This document shows, piece by piece, positions 8,885 to 16,389 of a DNA stretch of 64,000 bases (position 1 is the first letter of the stretch; every line of letters starts with the position of its first letter). The notes below the pieces were generated by a model. The model was not told the origin of the DNA and made no database searches. It saw only the letters and a program-made list of their open reading frames with translations. This DNA is from Bacilli bacterium (lineage in GTDB: Bacteria > Bacillota_I > Bacilli_A > ML615J-28 > CAG-698), in NCBI GenBank assembly GCA_017962745.1, contig JAGCUR010000012.1, forward strand, positions 1 to 64,000, in the 5' to 3' direction. The position numbers were made by a program, and so were the translations under genes.

Positions 8885-9412
8885 ATGATTATTTTAGTTG
8901 GAGCTAGTGCAAGCGGTAAAACCGAAATTGCCAAACTAATTATTAAAAAATATGGTTTTAAGAAAATGGTAACTACGACTACGCGCCCAATGCGTTTTGG
9001 GGAAAAGCAAGACATTGATTATCATTTTATTTCTAAAGAAGAATTTATTAAAAGAAAAGATAATCATGAATTCTTAGAAACTACTTTATACAATGATAAT
9101 TATTATGGAACACATAAATCTGATGTTGGTGATGATAAAATATTGATTGTAGAAGTAGAAGGGGCTAATGCAATATATAATGAACTATCTAATAAGGTCA
9201 TGATATTTTATCTAGAAGCAACTGAAGAAGAAAGAATCAATAGAATGTATATGCGACACGATAACCCAGCTGACATCCAAAAAAGGATTGAAAGCGATAG
9301 GGTAAGATTTAATGAAAAATTGCTTGATCATATCGATTATATAATCGATACGAACAATCAAACATTAGATAAGTTATCTGATCAAATATATAATCTATAT
9401 ATAAATAAATAA
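8885..9412 (+). CDS. Guanylate kinase family protein
   Basis: A 175-residue protein with P-loop GASASGKT at 6-13 and the guanylate-kinase segment TTTTRPMRFGEKQDIDYHFIS followed by NDNYYGTHKSDV, which binds GMP. It is shorter than typical Gmk (about 200 residues), and the LVGASASGKT start is typical of a second Gmk-like paralogue in low-GC bacteria. Whether it is the sole guanylate kinase of the cell cannot be judged from this window. Nucleotide phosphorylation is the likely role. It sits in the pncB run with an AGGAG ribosome site. Confidence 0.85.
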   Translation: MIILVGASASGKTEIAKLIIKKYGFKKMVTTTTRPMRFGEKQDIDYHFISKEEFIKRKDNHEFLETTLYNDNYYGTHKSDVGDDKILIVEVEGANAIYNELSNKVMIFYLEATEEERINRMYMRHDNPADIQKRIESDRVRFNEKLLDHIDYIIDTNNQTLDKLSDQIYNLYINK

Positions 9413-9413
9413 A

Positions 9414-10064
9414 ATGAAGAAAAAATTATTAATATGTTTATTTATTATTTTAGGAATTACAGTGCTTGCACTTGTAACTCCTTTTATAATACTAGGAATA
9501 AGATCTAATAAAATAAATAATGATTATAAATATTTATTATTAGAAGATAAATTGGAAGTCGTAAAAATCGAAGATGTACCGCTTATAAAACAAGATATTA
9601 GTTGTGGATACGCAATCATTGATATGTTATCAAGTTTTTATGGTGCTAGAGTAAGTGAAGAAGAACTATATAATAATAATGATGGCCGCATCACAACCTC
9701 TTCCACAGCCGGCTTTGTAGATGAAGCAAGTAAGGTATTAAACAAAAAGTGTTACGCGAAGAAGTATTTAAAAAATGATGAATTGCTATTAGCTATTAAT
9801 CATTCATTAGCTTCAGGCAATCCAGTAGCAATTGAATGGGCTGCTAAACTAGATGGTAGTTGGACACTACACTGGTCAGTAGTAACAGGAATGGATGAAG
9901 AATTAATATATGTTAATAATCCATATGGCTATAAAGAAGAATTAACATATGATGAATTTATATCTAGAACAACATTTAAAGCATTTGATCATATGCCGAT
10001 TGGATATCAGTTTGGATTTGCATTTGGCTTATTTACGAAAAATACAATAATAGTAATAGAATAA
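9414..10064 (+). CDS. Membrane-anchored C39-like cysteine peptidase
   Basis: A 216-residue protein with one N-terminal membrane segment (about 5-28) and an extracellular papain-like domain. The catalytic set is visible: QDISCG with C64, LHWSVVTG with H153, and VNNPYG near 169, matching the C39/C39_2 order Cys-His-Asn/Asp. There is no ABC transporter next door, so it is not a bacteriocin leader peptidase of the exporter type; the substrate is unknown. It begins one base after the guanylate kinase stop with no clear ribosome site, so it probably depends on translational coupling. Confidence 0.75.
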   Translation: MKKKLLICLFIILGITVLALVTPFIILGIRSNKINNDYKYLLLEDKLEVVKIEDVPLIKQDISCGYAIIDMLSSFYGARVSEEELYNNNDGRITTSSTAGFVDEASKVLNKKCYAKKYLKNDELLLAINHSLASGNPVAIEWAAKLDGSWTLHWSVVTGMDEELIYVNNPYGYKEELTYDEFISRTTFKAFDHMPIGYQFGFAFGLFTKNTIIVIE

Positions 10065-10070
10065 TAGTAA

Positions 10071-10100
10071 AGTTATCTACCAAATTGGTAGATAACTTTT
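10071..10100 (+). terminator. Terminator of the 4702-10064 run
   Basis: A 12-bp stem (10071-10082 with 10086-10097), a three-base AAT loop and a short T-run. Confidence 0.85.
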
Positions 10101-10120
10101 GCTTATTTTATATAAATATA

Positions 10121-10149
10121 TTGCTATTTTTTAGTTGTTATAGTATAAT
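10121..10149 (+). promoter_or_regulatory. Promoter of tRNA-Lys
   Basis: TTGCTA (10121-10126), 17 bases, TATAAT (10144-10149), 18 bases before the tRNA. Confidence 0.75.
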
Positions 10150-10167
10150 GGTTAAGGTTAGATAGAT

Positions 10168-10243
10168 GCACCCTTAGCTCAGTTGGTAGAGCAACTGACT
10201 CTTAATCAGTGGGTCCGGGGTTCGAGTCCCCGAGGGTGTACCA
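10168..10243 (+). tRNA. tRNA-Lys (CTT)
   Basis: Full cloverleaf: acceptor GCACCCT pairs with AGGGTGT, D-stem GCTC/GAGC, anticodon stem ACTGA/TCAGT with loop CTCTTAA (anticodon CTT, codon AAG), T-arm CGGGG-TTCGAGT-CCCCG, CCA encoded. It is the left edge of the accessory island. Confidence 0.95.
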
Positions 10244-10254
10244 GTTTTAAATAT

Positions 10255-10289
10255 TTGAAATGATACAATATGATTTGTATCATTTTTTT
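10255..10289 (+). repeat. 35-bp perfect repeat, copy 1; also the tRNA-Lys terminator
   Basis: Contains a 10-bp stem AATGATACAA/TTGTATCATT with a six-base loop and a seven-T tail, so it terminates tRNA-Lys. An identical 35-bp copy lies at 11987-12021, after the ATPase gene. The two copies enclose about 1.7 kb. Confidence 0.95.
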
Positions 10290-10593
10290 ATTACTTTTTA
10301 TTTCTTTTAAATATCTAAGAGGAAGAATTTCTGACTTTAATACATATCAAAAATGCAAAAATCTAAGTTCAAATATCGTTCAAATCTTTCAAGAGTGCAA
10401 CCGATATTTAATTCTGGTTTAGGATTTTCGCATTAAGACATATTTTTTCAACTATAGTGTTTATTCGGTTTTCTAGATAAAGTTAATATTACTTCAATAT
10501 AGATTTTCCCCTATATTTGAGGAAGACTAATATATTATTTAAATTTTTTGTGTCGAAATAGCTTTTAACAAGAATCTGTAAGATGAAAGACAA
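10290..10593. other. Non-coding stretch between tRNA-Lys and the ATPase promoter
   Basis: No credible open frame. The only structure seen is an imperfect nested hairpin at 10355-10431: an outer arm GCAAAAATCTA against TAGGATTTTCGC (mismatches and one G:U) and an inner 8-bp arm AAATATCG (10371-10378) with CGATATTT (10402-10409). It could be a relic or a small structured element. Confidence 0.4.
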
Positions 10594-10662
10594 CAAATAT
10601 TCGAAATAAAATACCTCAAATATACGAAATAAAAATGCCCAAATACTTGAAATTTAATACTA
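10594..10662 (+). repeat. Three tandem 23-bp repeats overlapping a promoter
   Basis: Units start at 10594, 10617 and 10640, each of form CAAATA-n-n-n-GAAAT followed by an A-rich stretch. The third covers the -35 box of the ATPase promoter. The same design with a 23-bp period appears before the gene at 24273. They look like binding sites on one face of the helix roughly every two turns; the binding protein is unknown. Confidence 0.8.
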
Positions 10663-10675
10663 AACGGGTTATAAT
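10647..10675 (+). promoter_or_regulatory. Promoter of the AAA_14 ATPase
   Basis: TTGAAA (10647-10652), 17 bases, TATAAT (10670-10675), 18 bases before the start codon. The -35 lies inside the third 23-bp repeat. Confidence 0.8.
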
Positions 10676-10693
10676 TCTCTCGAGGTGAAATAA

Positions 10694-11974
10694 ATGGAAT
10701 ATAAAACAAGAATTGCAGATGAGTTTTTAAAAGATAAATTAGATACTTTTGGAGCGGTTTTAATTATTGGACCAAAAGGGTGTGGAAAAACAACAACAGC
10801 TAAACAACAGGCGAAAAGCATTATTGAGTTTCAGGATGAAACAAGAAGAGATCAATATTTAATCACAGCAAGGGATGCTCCTGAAATGCTTTTAATTGGT
10901 GATAAGCCAAGACTATTTGATGAATGGCAAGATGCACCTAAAATTTGGGGTTCTGTCCGTAAATCAGTAGATGATGAACAAAAAACAGGTTTATATATTT
11001 TAACTGGTTCAACCTCTAAAAATATTCAGGTTGCTCATACCGGTACTATGCGTATTAGCAGTATGAAAATGTATCCTTTGAGTTTATACGAATCTGGAGA
11101 ATCAAATGGTACAGTTTCACTTTTAGAACTTTTTAATAATCCAAATTCTTTTAAAGGTTGCATTTCAAACTTAACATTAGAAAAACTTATTTTTGCAATT
11201 TGCAGAGGTGGTTGGCCATCTTGTTTTAAAATTGGTAATAGTAGGAATAAGTTAAGTGTTGCAGATGATTTAGTGTATCAAATATGTAATAATGATATTT
11301 CTTCTGTTGATAATGTAAGAAGAAATCCAAAGTTAGCCAATGCAATTCTAAAATCTTATTCAAGAAACATTTGTACACTTAGTGATTATAAAACTATTTA
11401 TCAAGATGTTAAAGCGACAAATGAAATGTCTGATAGAAGTTTTAGCGAATATATTGAAGCACTAGAAAAACTTTATGTTATAGAAGATGTAGATGCATGG
11501 TGTCCCGCAATAAGATCAAAAACATCAATAAGATCTAGTAAAAAGAGAAACCTAATTGATCCATCTATTGCAGTTGCTTCACTAGGTATATCACCTGAAT
11601 ACTTTAATACTGATTTTAAAACACTTGGATTCTTATTTGAGTCATTATGCATTAGAGATTTAAAAGTATATTCATCTAAGATGCGAGGAGAAATGTCTTA
11701 TTACCATGATAGGTATGGTCTAGAAGCTGATGGTGTGTTACATTTAAAAGATGGTAGATATGCTCTATTAGAATTTAAATTGGGTTCTAGTGAAATTGAC
11801 GATGGTGCAAGACATCTTTGTGAAATTGAAAGATTAATTAAAGAATACAATAATAAAGAAAAACAAGTACCACTTAGACTCCCTGATTTAAAAATGGTAA
11901 TAACCGGTACGGAATACGGATATAAAAGAGAAGATGGAGTATTAGTCATTCCAATCGGTTGTTTAAAGGATTAA
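10694..11974 (+). CDS. AAA_14/DUF4143-type ATPase
   Basis: A 426-residue protein. Walker A is GPKGCGKT near residues 25-32; RLFDEWQDAP near 75 is the family Walker B-like motif; LTGSTS near 108 is the sensor region; MYPLSLYESGES and GGWPS are typical of AAA_14 proteins. The C-terminal DUF4143 part ends in LEADGVLHLKDGRYALLEFKLG, a PD-(D/E)XK-like pattern. The family is very common as mobile or accessory genes with no settled function. A GAGGTGA ribosome site precedes the start. It is enclosed by two identical 35-bp terminators and controlled by the 23-bp repeat promoter. Confidence 0.88.
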   Translation: MEYKTRIADEFLKDKLDTFGAVLIIGPKGCGKTTTAKQQAKSIIEFQDETRRDQYLITARDAPEMLLIGDKPRLFDEWQDAPKIWGSVRKSVDDEQKTGLYILTGSTSKNIQVAHTGTMRISSMKMYPLSLYESGESNGTVSLLELFNNPNSFKGCISNLTLEKLIFAICRGGWPSCFKIGNSRNKLSVADDLVYQICNNDISSVDNVRRNPKLANAILKSYSRNICTLSDYKTIYQDVKATNEMSDRSFSEYIEALEKLYVIEDVDAWCPAIRSKTSIRSSKKRNLIDPSIAVASLGISPEYFNTDFKTLGFLFESLCIRDLKVYSSKMRGEMSYYHDRYGLEADGVLHLKDGRYALLEFKLGSSEIDDGARHLCEIERLIKEYNNKEKQVPLRLPDLKMVITGTEYGYKREDGVLVIPIGCLKD

Positions 11975-11986
11975 AGAGGCAAATAA

Positions 11987-12021
11987 TTGAAATGATACAA
12001 TATGATTTGTATCATTTTTTT
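11987..12021 (+). repeat. 35-bp perfect repeat, copy 2; terminator of the ATPase gene
   Basis: Identical to 10255-10289, including stem-loop and T-tail. Lies 12 bases after the ATPase stop codon. Confidence 0.95.
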
Positions 12022-12043
12022 TATCCAATATTTGCGAAAACTG

Positions 12044-12072
12044 TTGAAATTGTATCGTTGCAACGATATAAT
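12044..12072 (+). promoter_or_regulatory. Autoregulated promoter of the DUF3990 module
   Basis: TTGAAA (12044-12049), 17 bases, TATAAT (12067-12072). The spacer holds a perfect 16-bp palindrome, TATCGTTGCAACGATA (12053-12068), reaching into the -10 box. A dimeric HTH antitoxin encoded downstream is the obvious candidate to bind it (inference). Confidence 0.85.
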
Positions 12073-12090
12073 TTATACAGAGGTGATATT

Positions 12091-12768
12091 ATGGAAAAAA
12101 TAGTTATTTATCATGGAAGTACAAATATTATTGAAAAGCCATCTCTTTCGCAAGGCCGAAGAAACAATGATTATGGCCCTGGGTTTTATTGCACATACAA
12201 TCTAGAAATGGCTAAAGAATGGGCGTGCAAACAAAACTCTGATGGTTTTGTTAATGAATATGAAATAGATATCAGTGAATTAAAAGTGCTTGATTTATTG
12301 GATGGGAAGCACACAGTTTTAAATTGGATAGCGTTATTACTGAACAATCGTATATTTCCAATTAATGATGAACTAGGTAGTGTTGCCAAGCAATTTATCT
12401 TGAATAACTACTTAATCAATGTTAGTGACTACGATATAGTTTGTGGCTATAGAGCAGATGATTCGTATTTTTCTTATGCACAATCATTTGTGCATAATGG
12501 AATGCCGGTTAGGTCTTTAACTGATGCATTAAAATTAGGTGACCTAGGCACTCAATTTGTATTAGTGTCTGAAAAAGCATTTGCTAGAATCAAATTTGTA
12601 AGAAGCATAAAAGTTAATAGAAATGAATATTATCCAAAATTCATCAATAGAGATTTAAGTGCTAGAACGAGTTATAAAGAAAACATCAAAAATGCAAAGG
12701 CATTAAAGGATGATGTTTTTATTATTGATATTATGAGAGGAGAAGATTTTAATGATCCACGCTTATAA
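12091..12768 (+). CDS. DUF3990 family protein, putative ADP-ribosyltransferase-like toxin
   Basis: A 225-residue protein starting MEKIVIYHGST; the ATG at 12091 follows AGAGGTG and the promoter. YHGS near 7-10, the YGPGFYCT segment and the following A-KEWA helix match the DUF3990 family, whose fold is related to ADP-ribosyltransferases (H-Y type core). A later F-VSEKAF segment is where a catalytic acidic residue is expected in the fold. It overlaps the next gene by 17 bases, which encodes an HTH protein, giving toxin-then-antitoxin order. The target is unknown. Toxin activity is inferred from family and context. Confidence 0.75.
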   Translation: MEKIVIYHGSTNIIEKPSLSQGRRNNDYGPGFYCTYNLEMAKEWACKQNSDGFVNEYEIDISELKVLDLLDGKHTVLNWIALLLNNRIFPINDELGSVAKQFILNNYLINVSDYDIVCGYRADDSYFSYAQSFVHNGMPVRSLTDALKLGDLGTQFVLVSEKAFARIKFVRSIKVNRNEYYPKFINRDLSARTSYKENIKNAKALKDDVFIIDIMRGEDFNDPRL

Positions 12769-13399
12769 CAATATATATGTAACTGATGCTCAAAGATTTT
12801 TGGCTCACGCTTTCGATTATGCGATAACGGATTGCAAGCTTGATGTTGATACATTTGGCTACATCTTTGCATCAAGCAATATCGCAAAAGAAATGGAAAG
12901 AGGAAACCCAAGAATTATATCAGGTATGGCAGGAGAGGAAGCTACGATAAAAATACTTAAAGATGTCAATCCAGGCATAATTCTCCCTGATTTATTTTTT
13001 AGCCAAAGCAAAACACCAGCCTACTGGGCAGGATGGGCGCTAGCATATTATCAATGGTTTACCGCCAGATCTTTCAAAGATATATTTATGCGAATACCGC
13101 TATCAATGATAATTGAAATGTACAATCCATACCATGAAATTGATTTAGTGTTATTTGTAGAAGAGTTGGAAAATAGATATAAAAGTGTAGTTCTAGATAC
13201 AAAACTTAAAATGATTCGTGAAGCTAGAGGCGTATCACAAAGAAAACTAGCTGAAATATCAGGTGTTACAAAAAGATCGATTCAATTGTATGAACAACGT
13301 GTTAATGATATCGATAAAGCGCAAGCGCAAACTATTTATAAATTATCAAGAGTACTAGGGTGTGAGATAGAAGATTTACTTGAAAACCCACAATTCTAA
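12752..13399 (+). CDS. Two-domain antitoxin-like protein with C-terminal XRE HTH
   Basis: A 215-residue protein. Residues 1-145 form a domain of unknown family that includes FSQSKTPAYWAGWALAYYQW and HEIDLVLFVEELE. Residues from about 150 to 210 are a clear XRE helix-turn-helix: IREARGVSQRKLAEISGVTKRSIQLYEQ. A GAGAGGAGA ribosome site sits inside the end of the DUF3990 gene, so translation is coupled. The likely role is to neutralise the DUF3990 protein with the first domain and repress the 12044 promoter with the HTH. Confidence 0.75.
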   Translation: MIHAYNNIYVTDAQRFLAHAFDYAITDCKLDVDTFGYIFASSNIAKEMERGNPRIISGMAGEEATIKILKDVNPGIILPDLFFSQSKTPAYWAGWALAYYQWFTARSFKDIFMRIPLSMIIEMYNPYHEIDLVLFVEELENRYKSVVLDTKLKMIREARGVSQRKLAEISGVTKRSIQLYEQRVNDIDKAQAQTIYKLSRVLGCEIEDLLENPQF

Positions 13400-13417
13400 A
13401 TTTATAAGGAGGAGAAA

Positions 13418-14683
13418 ATGGAAAAAGCATATTTGTGCATTGACTTAAAAAGTTTTTATGCTTCAGTAGAATGTGTTTTAAGAGGGCTTGATCCGCTTAA
13501 AACTAATTTAGTTGTAGCAGACCCATCGAGGGGAAATGGCGCAATATGTTTAGCGATTACTCCGCCGATGAAAGAGTTAGGTATTCATAATAGGTGTAGA
13601 ATATTTGAGATACCTAAAAATGTTAAATACATAACGGCTCTTCCGCAGATGAAAAAGTATATGGAAATATCAGCTGAGATTTATGGTATTTATTTAAAAT
13701 ATGTATCTAAAGATGATATTCATGTTTATTCAATTGATGAATGCTTTTTAGATGTAACTAAATATTTAGATTTATACCAAATGGATGCAGCTAGTTTAGC
13801 CAAAAAGATTATAACTGATGTCTACAAAACGACGAATATTACAGCTACCGCTGGGATTGGTACTAATTTATTTTTAGCTAAAATTGCCCTAGATATCACA
13901 GCTAAACATAGTAAAGATTATATAGGCTATCTTGATGAAGATATATTTAAAAAAACTATTTGGCACCATAGACCCATCACTGATATTTGGAATATCAGTC
14001 GTGGCACTGCAAATAGACTAGCTAAATATGGTGTATACGATTTATATGGCGTTACGCAAATGGATGAAGAAATATTATATAAAGAATTTGGCGTTAACGC
14101 CGAATTCTTAATCGATCATGCTAAAGGGGTTGAGCCTTGCACGATTGAAGAGATCCATAATTATAAATCAAAATCTAATTCTTTATCGACTTCACAAATC
14201 TTATTTGAAGATTATAAGTATGATGAAGCTCTACTAGTATTAAAAGAAATGGTTGATAATTTAGTATTAGAACTTGTGGAAAAAGGGTTAGTGGCAAGTT
14301 CTGTTAGCCTAGGCGTAGGCTATTCTAAAGATGTAACAAAAGGAACTGGTGGATCTAGTAAGTTAAGTGGAGCTACAGCATCTAGAAGTGAAATCATGGA
14401 AGCCTTTATTAACTTATTTAAAAGGACTACGAAAGAAAACTATCCAATCCGTAGGATTGGGATTGGCTTAGGTGGAGTGGTAAGTGAAGAATATGCATCA
14501 ATTGATCTATTCACTGATGAAGTAGCCTTAGATAAAGAAAAAAGAATGCAGAAGGCAATCATTGATATTAAAAATAAATATGGTAAAAACTCAATTTTAA
14601 AAGCGATGGATTTAGCACCAAAAGCAACGACGAAAAAAAGAAATACTTTAATTGGAGGGCACAACAGTGGAGAAAAAGAGTAA
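13418..14683 (+). CDS. Y-family DNA polymerase (DinB/UvrX type)
   Basis: A 421-residue translesion polymerase. Metal-binding residues are visible in CIDLKSFYASVE (D9) and YSIDECFLD (D107, E108); AGIGTNLFLAKIA is the helix-hairpin-helix part of the palm-thumb, and the little-finger domain follows. The sequence around DPSRGNGAICLAITPPMK fits the UvrX/YqjW branch rather than chromosomal DinB. A strong AAGGAGGAG ribosome site precedes the ATG. It overlaps a yolD-like gene, the usual partner of this branch. No LexA or other SOS operator was recognised upstream. Confidence 0.9.
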   Translation: MEKAYLCIDLKSFYASVECVLRGLDPLKTNLVVADPSRGNGAICLAITPPMKELGIHNRCRIFEIPKNVKYITALPQMKKYMEISAEIYGIYLKYVSKDDIHVYSIDECFLDVTKYLDLYQMDAASLAKKIITDVYKTTNITATAGIGTNLFLAKIALDITAKHSKDYIGYLDEDIFKKTIWHHRPITDIWNISRGTANRLAKYGVYDLYGVTQMDEEILYKEFGVNAEFLIDHAKGVEPCTIEEIHNYKSKSNSLSTSQILFEDYKYDEALLVLKEMVDNLVLELVEKGLVASSVSLGVGYSKDVTKGTGGSSKLSGATASRSEIMEAFINLFKRTTKENYPIRRIGIGLGGVVSEEYASIDLFTDEVALDKEKRMQKAIIDIKNKYGKNSILKAMDLAPKATTKKRNTLIGGHNSGEKE

Positions 14684-14984
14684 CCCTAATCGTGCTAGAC
14701 AGTTTTTACCATTTAATTCCCTTAGGGGCTATTATGATTTAGTAAGAAAACAAGAAATCATTAAAGCCAAAAAGAAAGTATTAGCTGATGAAGAAGCAGC
14801 TATTATCTCAGATAAACTCAATATGCTTAAAAGAGGAATGTTAGTTAAAATTAAATATTATAAAGATTATGGTTATATCGAGATTGAAGGAATGGTTGCA
14901 AACATTGATTCGATTTTCCATAAAATAACTATCGTTAAGGAAATTATCAATTTTGATGATATCATCAATATTGATATTTACTAG
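14667..14984 (+). CDS. YolD-like protein
   Basis: A 105-residue protein. GTG 14667 is preferred to TTG 14652 because GGAGGG lies 7 bases upstream. It matches YolD-like proteins: NRARQFLPFNSLRGYYDLV near the start, then a basic helix and a C-terminal beta-rich part. YolD proteins accompany Y-family polymerases in Firmicutes and are thought to assist or control them. It overlaps the polymerase gene by 17 bases and is followed by a terminator. Confidence 0.85.
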   Translation: MEKKSNPNRARQFLPFNSLRGYYDLVRKQEIIKAKKKVLADEEAAIISDKLNMLKRGMLVKIKYYKDYGYIEIEGMVANIDSIFHKITIVKEIINFDDIINIDIY

Positions 14985-15002
14985 TTAAATAAATGCTTTA
15001 TT

Positions 15003-15032
15003 AAACTTGCCCATAATTATGGGCGAGTTTTT
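15003..15032 (+). terminator. Terminator of the dinB-yolD pair
   Basis: AAACTTGCCCA pairs with TGGGCGAGTTT (one G:U) and is followed by T residues. Confidence 0.85.
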
Positions 15033-15042
15033 ATAATTCCTA

Positions 15043-15071
15043 TTGACAATATGTCGGTAAACCGATATAAT
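15043..15071 (+). promoter_or_regulatory. Autoregulated promoter of the HipB/HipA-like pair
   Basis: TTGACA (15043-15048), 17 bases, TATAAT (15066-15071). The spacer carries TCGGT-AA-ACCGA (15054-15065) abutting the -10 box, in the same position as the palindrome of the DUF3990 promoter; the sequence CGATATAATTTATAC is shared by both promoters. Confidence 0.85.
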
Positions 15072-15088
15072 TTATACGAGGTATAAAT

Positions 15089-15487
15089 ATGACTTTTAGT
15101 GAATTATTAGCAGAAAGAGATTTTACAATTTATAAACTATCAAAGGAATCAGGAGTTGCCAAAACTACTATATTTGATATAGCTTCTGGTAAATCCAATA
15201 TTTTGGATTGTACAGTTAGGAACTTACTTAAATTAGCAAATATACTAAATATCTCTATTGAGGAGATGCTTAAGTTAGAACCAGCGGTTTATAACCCAGT
15301 GTTTGAAAAAGAAGTGCCGCCGTTTCTTCAAGAAAGCATTGAAAATTTAAAGAAAGCAAAGAGAAAAAAGAGTAGTTTACTCGATTGTTTTCTTGATGAG
15401 ACAAATAGCAGTATCAATGTTTGTGAAGTAGAGAATTTAATATCTAAGGAACAGGCAACCTACTTACGCAAGAAATATTTATATTAG
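15089..15487 (+). CDS. XRE-family antitoxin of a HipA-like module
   Basis: A 132-residue protein. Residues 1-60 are an XRE helix-turn-helix: YKLSKESGVAKTTIFDIASG. The C-terminal part (LLDCFLDETNSSINV ... ISKEQATYLRKKYLY) is a short helical tail seen in gut Firmicutes proteins. It precedes a HipA-like kinase gene by 10 bases, the order of hipBA. It should bind the dyad in its own promoter and hold the kinase in check. Confidence 0.85.
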   Translation: MTFSELLAERDFTIYKLSKESGVAKTTIFDIASGKSNILDCTVRNLLKLANILNISIEEMLKLEPAVYNPVFEKEVPPFLQESIENLKKAKRKKSSLLDCFLDETNSSINVCEVENLISKEQATYLRKKYLY

Positions 15488-15497
15488 GAGATGCTTT

Positions 15498-16358
15498 ATG
15501 AAAGTTTTAGATTTTTCAAAATACCCTTTGAGAAAAAAATCATATGGTGGCGCTAATGGGAACAAGATTAGTGTAGTCATAGATAATGAACTATATATGC
15601 TAAAGCTTCCATCTCATGCACCGAAGAATATTAATATTTCATATGCGAACTCTTGTGTATCTGAGTATTTAGGATCGCATATATTTAATATGTTAGGTGT
15701 TAGTGCACAAGAAACAATTCTTGGAACTTTTGTTTACAACGAAAAAGAAAGAATAGCAGTTGCTTGTAAGGATTTTGAAAAAGATGGATTTGTTCTACAA
15801 GATTTCGCATCAGTAAAAAACCAAATAATTGACTCAAATTCAAATGGATATGGAACAGAACTAGTAGATATTTTAGAAACAATTGAAAAGCAACAGCTAA
15901 TTGATCCAATAGTTTTAATGAGTCATTTTTGGGATATATTTGTAATTGATGCATTGATTGGTAACTGGGATAGACATAATGGCAATTGGGGATTTTTGTA
16001 TAATCAAGATAGTGATGAAATTAAACTAGCACCAGTGTTTGATTGTGGATCATGCTTGTATCCACAAATTAATGAAACACTAATTGAAAAATGTTTAAAG
16101 GACAAAAAAGAACTTGATGCACGTGTCTATGATTATCCCACTTCCGCAGTTTTAAAGAATGGAAAAAGAATTAATTATTATGAATTCATTCATTTGCATG
16201 AATATAAAGCATGCGATGCTGCTATAAGTAGAATAAAGAGTAGGATTGATTTAAATGAGATAAATAAGTTAATCGATGAATTAGAAATAATTACTGATAA
16301 ACACAAACAGTTTTTAAAGCTAATAATAAGTGCAAGATTTAATGCACTATTTGAATAA
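15498..16358 (+). CDS. HipA-like serine/threonine kinase toxin
   Basis: A 286-residue protein. KISVVIDNELYMLKLP is the ATP-binding N-lobe (Lys near 36), GNWDRHNGNWGF at 155-166 is the catalytic loop (D158, N163), and PVFDCGSCLYP holds the metal-binding D182. It lacks the separate N-terminal subdomain of classical HipA (about 440 residues), resembling the short HipA/CtkA-type kinases. Known HipA kinases inactivate aminoacyl-tRNA synthetases; this one's target is unknown. An AGGAG site precedes the start. Confidence 0.85.
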   Translation: MKVLDFSKYPLRKKSYGGANGNKISVVIDNELYMLKLPSHAPKNINISYANSCVSEYLGSHIFNMLGVSAQETILGTFVYNEKERIAVACKDFEKDGFVLQDFASVKNQIIDSNSNGYGTELVDILETIEKQQLIDPIVLMSHFWDIFVIDALIGNWDRHNGNWGFLYNQDSDEIKLAPVFDCGSCLYPQINETLIEKCLKDKKELDARVYDYPTSAVLKNGKRINYYEFIHLHEYKACDAAISRIKSRIDLNEINKLIDELEIITDKHKQFLKLIISARFNALFE

Positions 16359-16389
16359 CAATTATTAATCATCATATCTTATTAAAGTG

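Noticed and set aside
10594-10662. Three 23-bp units considered as a CRISPR array
   Set aside because: The units are contiguous without spacers and overlap a promoter; no cas gene is in the window.
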